NCBI RefSeq assembly: GCF_900101505.1
Contig: NZ_FMZI01000007.1
Coordinates: forward strand, 186,001-250,000
Direction of reading: 5' to 3'
Source of the DNA: Antarctobacter albus
GTDB lineage: Bacteria > Pseudomonadota > Alphaproteobacteria > Rhodobacterales > Rhodobacteraceae
Length of the DNA stretch: 64,000 nucleotides
Shown here: in pieces, positions 25,628-33,896 of the stretch
Layout: the number at the start of each line of letters is the position of its first letter
How positions within the stretch are numbered: position 1 is the first letter of the stretch
Made by a program: the position numbers and the translations under genes
Notes under the pieces: model-generated
Databases searched by the model: none
What the model saw: the letters and a program-made list of their open reading frames with translations, nothing else
What the model was told of the DNA's origin: nothing

Positions 25628-27196
25628 TCAAGCTCCTTCAGCCGCACGCGCCGCGGCCAGCCCGTCCCATACGGGGGCAAGGCCGTCGTGTGCCTGGCGA
25701 TAGGTGGTGAACAGGGTGTCGTAGACGGGCACGAGGCCCGGATCGGGCGCCTCGGACCCGCCCAGCAGGGGCGTTGTCCATTGCGCGATACAGGCGTCCA
25801 TGTCGGCATAGGCGCCGATCGCCACGGCGGCCATCATGGCGCAGCCCGCGGCACCGGCCTCTTCGCGCGAGGAGACGCGGACGGGGGTGTTCAGCGAGGC
25901 GGCGAGGACGCGGCGCAGGGCGCCGGAACGTGCCGCGCCGCCGGTCAGCCGCAGTTCGCTGGGCATCTCGCCCATCGCGGCATAGCAATCCCGCGCCGCC
26001 ATCCCGAGGCCTTCGACCACGGCGCGGATCACGTCCGGGAACCTGTGCGCGGCGTTCAGTCCGACCAGGCTCGCCCGCGCATCGGCATTGACGAAGGGGC
26101 CGCGCTCTCCGGCCTCGGAGATATAGGGGTGATAGACCAGGGCGCCGGGGCGCGACCTGTCCATCCAGCCGTCGATCCGGCCGACAAGATCGGCATGAGA
26201 CGGCGCTTCGCCGAATTCGCCGATCAACTCTTCGGCCAGGGCCAGGGCCCAGTCGATGTTCAGCGTCGCGGCCATGTTGGTCTGTACCTGGGTCACCATG
26301 TCCGGCGCCGGAAGGCAGATCACATAGCCTGTGCCCTCGGCGTTCAGATGCACCTGGTCCGATGTCACGGCGCGCATGTGTACGCCGGTCGACCCGACCG
26401 TGGAGCAGGCCGCGCCTGCGTCGCCCGTGTGCACGCCTGCACCAAGAGCGGTCATGACCATGTCGACATACCCCAGCGAAACCGGCGTCCCCGCCAGCAG
26501 CCCGGTGGCCTCTGCCGCCTCTGGTGTCAGGGGACGGGTTTCCTGCGCGCCGTCGATGATCTCCGGCAGGAGATGGCGGTGCGCCTGTAGCCCGAGAGCG
26601 GAAATCACGGTGTCGCTGTAGCGCCGGTTGCGGAAGTCCCCGAAGGTAAAGCTTGCCTCTGAAGGGTCGGTCGCGCGCACGCCGGTCAGGTTCAGAAACA
26701 GCCAGTCCTTGCAGTGCAGGGCGACCTCGGCCTGGTCCAGAAGCTCCGGGCAGGTCGCGGCCATATGGGCAAGCTGGCTGCCCTGCTGGCAGGTGTTCAG
26801 CCCGGTTCCCGTTGCCTCGAACCGCGCGCGTTCGCCTGCGCCCGCAGACAGTCGCCGGACCGTGGGCGCCGCCCGCGCGTCAAGCCAGAGCCAGGCGTCG
26901 CTGACCGCCGCATTGCCCTTGCCTGCCAGCCAGGTGCCGTCACCCTGGCCCGTCAGGGCGAGCGCGGCGGTCCGCTGGGCGAGCGCGGGTATCTTTTCTG
27001 CCAGTCCGCGCAGGGCTCTGGCGCAATCGGCCCATGTCTGCGGCAGGGACTGGGTGGCAGAGCCATCCGCACCCATCACGTACCTGTTGCGGACCGATGA
27101 CGCGGCCATCTGGCGTCCCGAAAGATCGAAGGCGACGGCCTTGATCACGGAGGTGCCCGCATCGACGCCGATGATCACGTCAGACGAATCGGGCAT
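25628..27196 (-). CDS. eryA: EryA-like erythritol kinase, FGGY family
   Basis: 522 residues: phosphate loop VIIGVDAGTSVIKAVAFDLS, ALALTGQGDGTWLAGKG, CKDWLFLNLTGVRATDPSEA, and C-terminal ELRLTGGAARSGALRRVLAA. Gene order (eryA-eryB-eryC, ABC genes divergent) and this N-terminal pattern fit the erythritol kinases of Brucella and Rhizobium, which make erythritol 4-phosphate. The start chosen is the ATG at 27196; a GTG lies directly before it, and AAGGGAAG precedes both. Other tetritols or pentitols cannot be excluded as substrates. Confidence 0.86.
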   Translation of the reverse strand: MPDSSDVIIGVDAGTSVIKAVAFDLSGRQMAASSVRNRYVMGADGSATQSLPQTWADCARALRGLAEKIPALAQRTAALALTGQGDGTWLAGKGNAAVSDAWLWLDARAAPTVRRLSAGAGERARFEATGTGLNTCQQGSQLAHMAATCPELLDQAEVALHCKDWLFLNLTGVRATDPSEASFTFGDFRNRRYSDTVISALGLQAHRHLLPEIIDGAQETRPLTPEAAEATGLLAGTPVSLGYVDMVMTALGAGVHTGDAGAACSTVGSTGVHMRAVTSDQVHLNAEGTGYVICLPAPDMVTQVQTNMAATLNIDWALALAEELIGEFGEAPSHADLVGRIDGWMDRSRPGALVYHPYISEAGERGPFVNADARASLVGLNAAHRFPDVIRAVVEGLGMAARDCYAAMGEMPSELRLTGGAARSGALRRVLAASLNTPVRVSSREEAGAAGCAMMAAVAIGAYADMDACIAQWTTPLLGGSEAPDPGLVPVYDTLFTTYRQAHDGLAPVWDGLAAARAAEGA

Positions 27197-27605
27197 CACC
27201 GCTTCCCTTTTCCTTGTGGGTCACCTCGGCCTCCCCCTTGTGACGCTTGTATTTTCCCGCCCTCGGGGCAGGTCCGCGCGACGCGTGTTCAGGGCGGTCT
27301 TTGGCCTGTCCGCACTGCGTCCGGTTGCATTTGGTGTAACACAAAGAATCTCGACGTAGTGATTTTTTTTGCAGACAACGTAATTTTTTTCACTTATGGT
27401 TGGCGCAAACGGTCGCAGTGGCACCACGGCGGCGAATCGTCGACCCATCCAGGGAATTGAGGGGTTCCGGGCACGGCGAAAGGGGAGGAATAAAGCAACT
27501 TCAGTTGGTTGCCATTCCCGCGACAGACAGGTTCCTGCCGATTGGCAGGAAGAAACGGAACAGCCTGGTCCGCCGGGCAGAATCGCAAGAGGGGGCACGC
27601 CCGAC
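27197..27605. promoter_or_regulatory. Divergent promoter and long leader between eryA and the ABC importer genes
   Basis: About 409 bases without a convincing gene. The part from 27330 to 27400 is strongly AT-rich for this genome and should hold both promoters. It has a GTGT-A-ACAC palindrome at 27334-27342. It also has two ACGTA repeats (27354-27358 and 27378-27382), each followed within a few bases by a T-tract, 24 bases apart; these are possible EryD sites. The right half would be a leader of about 200 bases before the DUF2291 gene and contains the hairpin listed at 27532-27551. Confidence 0.55.
27532..27551 (+). other. Perfect stem-loop in the leader of the importer operon
   Basis: TTCCTGCC (27532-27539), GATT loop, GGCAGGAA (27544-27551): a perfect 8-base stem 54 bases before the ATG at 27606. 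No U-run follows, so it is not a classic terminator. It could be a protein site or an mRNA stabiliser. Confidence 0.5.
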
Positions 27606-28259
27606 ATGGCAACCACCGGCACAGTATCTGCCAGCGCCAGCAAGGCTACGCGCAGGAATGTAATCACCGCTATCGCGGGGGTTGTGTTGCTGGGCGCGAT
27701 CGCGCTCGACACAAAGGTCGTGGCCATCGGCGGCGACGAGGACCTGCGGCAGCAGGCCTTTGACCCTGACCGCTTTGGTGTCGGCGAGTTCCCCCGCATC
27801 CGCGACTTCGTCACGGGCCGCGCCCCCGAGGCAGCGGACCTGGCCCGCGAACTGGCCGAGGACAAGTCGGCGGCAACCGCAGCTTACGGCACGATGGCGG
27901 GGGCCTTTCCGGTGATGACGGTGAAATTCACCGGCACCGTGGGCGAGGGAAAGTCCGGCATCTTCAACATCGACGTGCCGGACATGCCGGAGGGAACGCG
28001 GATCCGCGTTCAGACCGGGCCGGCAATCAACGGGACCGAGTTGCGCGATATCGTCGGTGACATCGAGTTCGGCGCCTTCAAGAACCAGATCGAGTACCAG
28101 GACGCGGGCGCGGGCATCAACCGGGCGATGTCTGCCGACGTGCTGACCGATCTCGACCGCGACAACCTGCAGGGCAAGACCATCTCCGTGACCGGCGCCT
28201 TTACCATGATCAACCCGAAGAACTGGCTGGTCACGCCCGTCGCGCTCGAGGTGCAGTGA
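27606..28259 (+). CDS. DUF2291-family protein of the erythritol importer operon
   Basis: 217 residues with one N-terminal membrane helix (VITAIAGVVLLGAIALDTKV), then a soluble domain. Members of DUF2291 are regularly found next to RbsABC-type importers for polyols, and the family is often annotated as a periplasmic lipoprotein. Here no lipobox cysteine is visible in the N-terminus, so it is more likely membrane-anchored. The motif FGVGEFPRIRDFV and the C-terminal TISVTGAFTMINPKNWLVTP are distinctive. The start at 27606 follows a GAGGGGG ribosome site. Its stop overlaps the ATPase ATG (TGATG). The biochemical role is unknown. Confidence 0.8.
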   Translation: MATTGTVSASASKATRRNVITAIAGVVLLGAIALDTKVVAIGGDEDLRQQAFDPDRFGVGEFPRIRDFVTGRAPEAADLARELAEDKSAATAAYGTMAGAFPVMTVKFTGTVGEGKSGIFNIDVPDMPEGTRIRVQTGPAINGTELRDIVGDIEFGAFKNQIEYQDAGAGINRAMSADVLTDLDRDNLQGKTISVTGAFTMINPKNWLVTPVALEVQ

Positions 28260-30580
28260 TGAAGGTGCCCGTGCATGACGAAACGCCGACCGCCGCGCCG
28301 GACAAGGTCGAGGTGGTTCTGGCCGCGCGCGACGTGACCAAGAGCTTTGGCGCGGTTCACGCGCTGAAGGGGGTGAACTTCGACGTCCACCGCGGCCAGG
28401 TGACGACGCTCTTTGGCGAAAACGGCGCTGGCAAGTCCACGCTGATGAAGATCCTGTCCGGCGTGCACATGCCCACGACGGGTGAATTGATCCTGGACGG
28501 TGCACCGGTCGAAATCCGCTCGACCGTCGAGGCGCGCGAACTGGGGATTTCCATCATCCACCAGGAACTGTCTCTCGCGCCCAACATGAACGTGCGCGAC
28601 AACATCTTTCTGGGGCGCGAGATCATGGGGCCGCGCGGCGTGAACTTCGCCGAGGAAGAGCGCCAGTGCCGCCTCCTGATGGAAGAGCTGGAAGAGGACA
28701 TCGATCCCCTGACCCCGGTCGAGGACCTGCGCCTGGGCCAACAGCAGATCGTCGAGATCGCGCGTGCGCTGTCGGTCAATTCCCGCATCCTCATCATGGA
28801 CGAACCGACCTCGGCCCTTTCGGCGGCCGAAGTCGACGTGCTCTTCAAGGTGATCCATGACCTCAAGGCGCGCGGCGTCTCGATCGTCTACATCTCGCAC
28901 CACCTCGAAGAGGCGCTGACCATCACCGACCATGCGGTCGTGCTGCGTGACGGGGTGATGACGGCCTATGCCCCCCGTGCGGAAATCGACCTGGAATGGA
29001 TCGTCCGCAACATGGTGGGCGAGAACTTTGACCTCGGCTCGCCGCCGACGGGATACGAATTTGGCGAAACCGCCCTGTCGATCGAGGCGCTCAGCGTGCC
29101 CGCGCCGGGCGGCTCCGGCTATTCGGTCGTGGATCGCCTGTCGCTGAACGTGCGGCAGGGCGAGATCGTCTGCATCTACGGGCTGATGGGCGCCGGGCGC
29201 ACCGAGTTGATGGAATGTGTCGCGGGCCGCCTGCCGGCCTCGGGCGGCACCATCCGGCTGCACGGGCGCGACCTGGCCGGGATGACCATTGCGCAGCGGA
29301 TCGAGGCGGGCCTTGTCCTGACGCCCGAAGACCGCCAGCGCGACGGGCTGGTCCAGACCATGACCGTGGGACAGAACCTGTCGCTGGCTTCGATCGGGGC
29401 CTTTACCCGGCGCCTGCTGACGTCGAAGGCGGATGAGCAGGAAATCATCGAACGTTCGATCCGTGAGGTGACGATCAAGACCGACGGCGGCGGCGCTGCC
29501 ATTGGCTCGCTGTCCGGTGGGAACCAGCAGAAGGTCGTGATCGGCAAGATGCTGGCCACCAAGCCGTCGGTCGTGCTGCTGGACGAACCCAGCCGCGGCA
29601 TCGACATCGGCGCCAAGGCAGAGGTGTTCCGCCTGCTGTCCGAGGGCGCGAAAGAGGGCCTCGCCGTGGTCTATTCGACTTCCGAGGTCAGCGAATGTCT
29701 GTCCATCGCGCATCGCATCATCGTCATGCACAAGGGCAAGATCTCGGCCACCTTCGGGCCGGACGCCACCAAGGAACAGATCATGGCCGCCTCGGGCGAG
29801 GTGGATCTGCAGCAAAGCCTGACCGCGGCCTTTGGCCTGGATCATTGCGAGGTTGTCACCGACCTGCACCAGGAAGACCTGGCGCTTGGCCCGCTTGGCG
29901 CGGCGGGGGGCCGTTTCCTGACCTCGGTCATCGCCGACGGCCAGGCGAATGTCATCGGGGTTGGGCACGGGCGGACCCTGCTGGCCTGCGTCGAGAATCT
30001 GGCGCCGCAATCGGCACCGAACCTGAAAGTCGTGTCGCTGATGGGGGCGTTGACCACCGGGGCGGATGTGAACCCGCACGCGGTTGTCACACGCCTGGCC
30101 GACAAGACAGGGGCCGAGGCGGCCTCGATGCCCGTGCCTTTCATCGCCAATTCCACCGCCGACCGCGACGTGCTGCTGGGCCAGAAGGCCGCGCAGCAGG
30201 CGGCGGAGCTGGCCGGTCAAGCGGATCTGATGATCGTGGGCATCGGCACCACTGGGGCGCAGGCAGAGCTGGTCACGACGGGCATGATCGAGCAGGCGGA
30301 AATGGCCGGTATCGCCGAGGCCGGCGGCGTCGGGGAGATGCTGGGTCATTTCTTCGACAAGCGGGGCAAACCCGTGGGCCGCGAGATCACCGACCGCATC
30401 CTGACCCAGCCGCTGGAGCGGCTGAAAGGCCGTCGCATCGTCGCCGTGGCCGGGGGCGAAATCAAGACACAGGCGATCAAGGCCGTGCTCGAAAGCGGCC
30501 TGCTCAGCGGATTGATCATCGACGAACACACAGCCCGGGCAATTGTCGACATGGACAAGCCCGACACGGCGCAGCACTGA
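28259..30580 (+). CDS. Sugar/polyol ABC ATPase (two NBDs) fused to a C-terminal SorC-type effector domain
   Basis: 773 residues, about 270 longer than RbsA-type ATPases. NBD1: Walker A GENGAGKS near 53, LGQQQ signature near 156, Walker B LIMDEPTSAL near 179, HH switch near 213. NBD2: GLMGAGRTE near 307, LSGGNQQK near 417, VVLLDEPSRGID near 439. This is the RbsA pattern with a degenerate second Walker A. From about 513 to the end lies a SorC effector domain matching EryD: LDHCEV, GVGHGRT, MPVPFIANSTADRD, VTTGMIE and GVGEMLGHFFD, without the helix-turn-helix. The frame is unbroken and spacing to the neighbours is normal, so the fusion is real in this sequence. The start ATG overlaps the upstream stop. 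Role: energises uptake, probably of erythritol, with possible feedback through the added domain (inference). Confidence 0.9.
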   Translation: MKVPVHDETPTAAPDKVEVVLAARDVTKSFGAVHALKGVNFDVHRGQVTTLFGENGAGKSTLMKILSGVHMPTTGELILDGAPVEIRSTVEARELGISIIHQELSLAPNMNVRDNIFLGREIMGPRGVNFAEEERQCRLLMEELEEDIDPLTPVEDLRLGQQQIVEIARALSVNSRILIMDEPTSALSAAEVDVLFKVIHDLKARGVSIVYISHHLEEALTITDHAVVLRDGVMTAYAPRAEIDLEWIVRNMVGENFDLGSPPTGYEFGETALSIEALSVPAPGGSGYSVVDRLSLNVRQGEIVCIYGLMGAGRTELMECVAGRLPASGGTIRLHGRDLAGMTIAQRIEAGLVLTPEDRQRDGLVQTMTVGQNLSLASIGAFTRRLLTSKADEQEIIERSIREVTIKTDGGGAAIGSLSGGNQQKVVIGKMLATKPSVVLLDEPSRGIDIGAKAEVFRLLSEGAKEGLAVVYSTSEVSECLSIAHRIIVMHKGKISATFGPDATKEQIMAASGEVDLQQSLTAAFGLDHCEVVTDLHQEDLALGPLGAAGGRFLTSVIADGQANVIGVGHGRTLLACVENLAPQSAPNLKVVSLMGALTTGADVNPHAVVTRLADKTGAEAASMPVPFIANSTADRDVLLGQKAAQQAAELAGQADLMIVGIGTTGAQAELVTTGMIEQAEMAGIAEAGGVGEMLGHFFDKRGKPVGREITDRILTQPLERLKGRRIVAVAGGEIKTQAIKAVLESGLLSGLIIDEHTARAIVDMDKPDTAQH

Positions 30581-30596
30581 ACTGGAGATCGCGGAA

Positions 30597-31661
30597 ATGA
30601 CCGATGTCACCACCAACAAGAAGCAGGGGTCAGGCGGGCTGATCGCCTCGATTTTTGGCGAGAATGCCAACCTCGTTCAGATCCTGCTGGAAGGCCGTGC
30701 CTTCTTTGCCCTGATCGCGATCATCATCATCTTCTCGATCCTGTCGCCGAACTATGCGACCGTGTCGAACTTTCTCATCATGGCCAATCATGTCGCCATT
30801 TTCGGGCTGTTGTCCGTCGGCATGATGCTGGTGATCCTGAACGGCGGGATCGACCTGTCGGTCGGCTCTGTCCTGGGCCTGACCGGGGTCTTCGCGGGCT
30901 TCCTGATGCAGGGGGTCGAGCTGGAGTCGGCCGGGGTGATCCTGTATCCGCCGGTCTGGGCCGTCGTGGTCCTGACGCTGGGGCTGGGCGCCTTCGTCGG
31001 CGCGGTCAACGGCGTGCTGGTTGCCTATTTCCGCGTGCCGGCCTTCGTGGCGACGCTGGGATCGCTCTACGTGGCGCGCGGTGTCGCGCTGCTGATGACC
31101 AACGGCCTGACCTTCAACAACCTGTCCGGCAACCAGAGCCTGGGCAACACCGGCTTTGACTGGCTTGGCTTCAACCGTATCGGCGGTGTTCCGATCGGGG
31201 TCATCATCCTGGCCGTGGTCGCGATTGCCGCCGGTCTGCTGCTGTCGCGCACTGCCTTTGGCCGCTGGCTCTATTCCTCGGGCGGGAACGAACGCGCCGC
31301 CGAACTGTCGGGCGTGCCGGTCAAGAAGGTGCAGATCACCGTCTACGTCCTGTCGGGCATGTGCGCGGCCATCGCGGGCCTCGTCCTCAGCTCGCAGTTG
31401 ACCTCTGCCGGACCCACGGCGGGCACCACCTACGAACTGACGGCCATCGCTGCGGTCGTGGTGGGCGGCGCGAGCCTGATGGGCGGACGCGGCACCGTGC
31501 GCGGCACGCTGCTGGGCGCCTTCGTCATCGGCTTCCTGTCGGACGGCCTCGTGATCATCGGCGTCTCGTCCTACTGGCAGACCGTTTTCACCGGCGCGGT
31601 CATCGTCCTCGCCGTGATGCTCAACTCGATCCAATACGGGGGCAAGGCCAAGAAAGGCTAG
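30597..31661 (+). CDS. Polyol/sugar ABC importer permease, RbsC type
   Basis: 354 residues, hydrophobic, with about ten membrane segments. Diagnostic stretches of the BPD_transp_2 family are LVILNGGIDLSVGSVLGLTG, FRVPAFVATLGSLYVARGVA, TYELTAIAAVVVGGASLMGG and GRGTVRGTLLGAFVIGFLSD. The start at 30597 follows GGAG; it lies 16 bases after the ATPase stop. It probably corresponds to eryF of Brucella and rhizobia, forming the channel with the double-NBD fusion protein. Confidence 0.9.
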   Translation: MTDVTTNKKQGSGGLIASIFGENANLVQILLEGRAFFALIAIIIIFSILSPNYATVSNFLIMANHVAIFGLLSVGMMLVILNGGIDLSVGSVLGLTGVFAGFLMQGVELESAGVILYPPVWAVVVLTLGLGAFVGAVNGVLVAYFRVPAFVATLGSLYVARGVALLMTNGLTFNNLSGNQSLGNTGFDWLGFNRIGGVPIGVIILAVVAIAAGLLLSRTAFGRWLYSSGGNERAAELSGVPVKKVQITVYVLSGMCAAIAGLVLSSQLTSAGPTAGTTYELTAIAAVVVGGASLMGGRGTVRGTLLGAFVIGFLSDGLVIIGVSSYWQTVFTGAVIVLAVMLNSIQYGGKAKKG

Positions 31662-31762
31662 GCCCGCCCCCACCCAAGTTTCGCGGTTTCCCGGGCAAGA
31701 GGAGGCCCGACGCGAAGTCCTGCCGGACCCCGGCAATCACCAACCCAAGGGAGAGAATTCTC

Positions 31763-32710
31763 ATGATCAAGTTCACCAAACGCGCCCTGCTGGCCGCCGC
31801 CGCTTCGCTGCCCCTGATGGCAGGCTCGGCCTGGGCCGAGGGCCTGATCTCCATCATCGTGACAGACCCGGCCAACCCCTACTGGTTCACCGAGGGCCAA
31901 GTCGCCAAGGCAACCGCAGAAGAGCTGGGTTACGAAGCCACCGTTGCCGCGCACAAGGGCGACACCAACGTGGAATCCAACCTGATCGACGCGGCCATCA
32001 CCAATGGCGCCAAGGCGATCATCCTTGACCCTGCCAACGCGGACGGGTCCGTCGGCGTGGTGCGCAAGGCGACCGAGGCCGGCATCCCGGTCTTCCTCGT
32101 GAACGCCGAGATCAACGAATCCGGCATCGCCATCGCGCAGCTGGTGTCGAATAACGCCCAGGGTGCAGCGCTGGGCGCCGTTGCCTGGCAAGAACTGGTC
32201 GGCGACGAGGCCAAATATGTCGAGTTTTTCGGCAACCCGGCCGACAACAACGCTGCCACCCGTTCGAACGGGTACAACACCGTGCTGAGCCAGTATCCGG
32301 ACCTCGAGAAGGTCGCGCAGGAAGTGGCCAACTGGGACCGGACCCAAGGCTATACCAAGATGCAGTCGATCATCCAGGCCAACCCGGTCATCGATGCCGT
32401 CATCTCGGGCAACGACGAAATGGCGCTGGGTGCGATCGTCGCGCTGAAGGAGGCCGGCAAGCTTGAAGGCACCATCGTCGGCGGTTTCGACGGCTCGCCC
32501 GACGCGGTCGAGGCCGTGCGCGCAGGCGAGATGGCCTATACCGTGCTGCAGCCGGTTGCCGTCTTCTCGCGTGAGGCCGTGATCCAGGCGGACTACTACA
32601 TCAAGAACGGCGAACCGAAAGTGGCCCAGGAAAAGCAGCTGTTCGACTGCGCCCTGATCACCCCTGACAACGTCGACAAGTACACTGCGCCCTTCACTCT
32701 GTCCGAGTGA
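31763..32710 (+). CDS. Periplasmic sugar/polyol-binding protein, RbsB type
   Basis: 315 residues with a signal peptide (MIKFTKRALLAAAASLPLMA, cleavage after SAWA) and a type 1 binding fold: ISIIVTDPANPYWFTEGQV, SNLIDAAITNGAKAIILDPA, EFFGNPADNNAATRSNGYN, VISGNDEMALGAIVALKEAG and GGFDGSPDAVEAVRAGEM. It should deliver erythritol or a related polyol to the permease. GGGAGAG lies 8 bases before the ATG. A strong terminator closes the operon 23 bases after the stop. It probably corresponds to eryG. Confidence 0.9.
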   Translation: MIKFTKRALLAAAASLPLMAGSAWAEGLISIIVTDPANPYWFTEGQVAKATAEELGYEATVAAHKGDTNVESNLIDAAITNGAKAIILDPANADGSVGVVRKATEAGIPVFLVNAEINESGIAIAQLVSNNAQGAALGAVAWQELVGDEAKYVEFFGNPADNNAATRSNGYNTVLSQYPDLEKVAQEVANWDRTQGYTKMQSIIQANPVIDAVISGNDEMALGAIVALKEAGKLEGTIVGGFDGSPDAVEAVRAGEMAYTVLQPVAVFSREAVIQADYYIKNGEPKVAQEKQLFDCALITPDNVDKYTAPFTLSE

Positions 32711-32732
32711 TCCCGGCACGGATGTTGCAAAG

Positions 32733-32761
32733 CAGGGCGCGCCTTCGGGCGCGCCCTTTCC
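32733..32761 (+). terminator. Strong rho-independent terminator after the importer operon
   Basis: AGGGCGCGCC (32733-32742), UUCG-type tetraloop, GGCGCGCCCT (32747-32756), then TTTCCTTT. It is a perfect 10-base GC stem with the most stable tetraloop, placed 23 bases after the binding-protein stop. Confidence 0.92.
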
Positions 32762-32807
32762 TTTGCGGGGTTGCTAAACCGGGGACGCAGGGAGAGTCTG
32801 GCAGCAG

Positions 32808-33836
32808 ATGCCCGGCGCGGCGGTCGGGTGCGTACTGGGGGCTGCGGCCGTGTCACACTACCTTCGCTCACTCCGGCCGGTTCAGCTGCGCCTCATCAGC
32901 GCGATTGCCGGTCACGGGAAACTGCGGCTCGCGGCGGATGTCTGCGGGATGACCACGCCGGCCGCGTCGCGGATGCTGGCCGACATGGAAGAGAACATCG
33001 GCTCTGCCCTGTTCGAACGGACGCCCAAGGGGATGCGCGCGACGCCCGAGGGAACGGTTCTGGTGACCCATGCGCGCAAGCTGGTGCATGACATCGACCG
33101 GATGTCGCAGGATTTCTCTGCTCATCTGGGCGGCATGGGCGGGTCGGTGCGTGTGGGGGCCGTGACCGGCGGGGCGCTGGCCGCGATGATCCCTGCGATC
33201 CTCGACCTCAAGTCCCTGGCGCCGGGGATCGACGTATCGCTGGATGTCTCGTCGTCGTCGCAGTTGATGTGGGGGCTCGAACGCGGCGATTACGATTTCA
33301 CGCTGAGCCGGGTCGGCCCGCACGACTATTCGCGGGATTTCGACATCCAGCCCGCCCGAGACGAGGAGGTCCTGCTGATGGTGCGGCGGGGGCACCCAAT
33401 GGCCGAGGCGGGCCGGGTGTCGCTGGCTGACCTGTCAGACCAACTCTGGACGATGCAGGACCGTGGGGCGCCGATCCGGCACGCGCTTGAAATCGCCTTT
33501 CACGAGGAAGGCACGGACCTGCCCGACAATCTGATCAAGACTGCCTCCGTGGTGGCCATCATGGCCCTGCTGCGCGATTCCGACGTCATCGCGGTGGTCA
33601 CGCAGGAGGTTGCCGACCTGCTGCTGTCGCCGCCCTATTGCGCCGATCTGGTCCTTCTGGACACGATCCGGCCCATCCCGATCGAACCCTACCACATCCT
33701 CTGTCCACGGGATCGCCTGATGTCGGCGGCGGCCCGACGGCTGCTTGGGCTTGTCGAAAAGCGGCTGGGCAAGGGGCAATCGGATCCGAACTGTATTACC
33801 AATTCTGTCAACGCGATAGACCGAGATGTAAATTGA
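32808..33836 (+). CDS. LysR-family transcriptional regulator
   Basis: 342 residues from the first ATG, or 328 from the GTG at 32850, which fits the family better since LysR proteins start just before the helix-turn-helix. The helix-turn-helix covers LRLAADVCGMTTPAASRMLADMEE in two steps, followed by the LFERTPKGMRATPEG wing and an effector domain beginning VRVGAVTGG. It lies 60 bases upstream of the GH51 arabinofuranosidase in the same direction, suggesting control of the arabinoside genes, perhaps in answer to free arabinose. No operator was identified. Confidence 0.87.
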   Translation: MPGAAVGCVLGAAAVSHYLRSLRPVQLRLISAIAGHGKLRLAADVCGMTTPAASRMLADMEENIGSALFERTPKGMRATPEGTVLVTHARKLVHDIDRMSQDFSAHLGGMGGSVRVGAVTGGALAAMIPAILDLKSLAPGIDVSLDVSSSSQLMWGLERGDYDFTLSRVGPHDYSRDFDIQPARDEEVLLMVRRGHPMAEAGRVSLADLSDQLWTMQDRGAPIRHALEIAFHEEGTDLPDNLIKTASVVAIMALLRDSDVIAVVTQEVADLLLSPPYCADLVLLDTIRPIPIEPYHILCPRDRLMSAAARRLLGLVEKRLGKGQSDPNCITNSVNAIDRDVN

Positions 33837-33896
33837 ATGTAAACGCGCGGCGACCCTACTGTGCCCCCAACACGACATTCGCACCTGGGAGGGGAC

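Noticed and set aside
23921-26590. 889-codon plus-strand open frame across eryB and eryA
   Set aside because: It crosses two well-supported minus-strand genes and their junction and shows no domain.
28010-30670. 886-codon open frame on the minus strand opposite the ATPase fusion gene
   Set aside because: It is a shadow of the ATPase-SorC gene, whose plus-strand product has full ABC and effector motifs.
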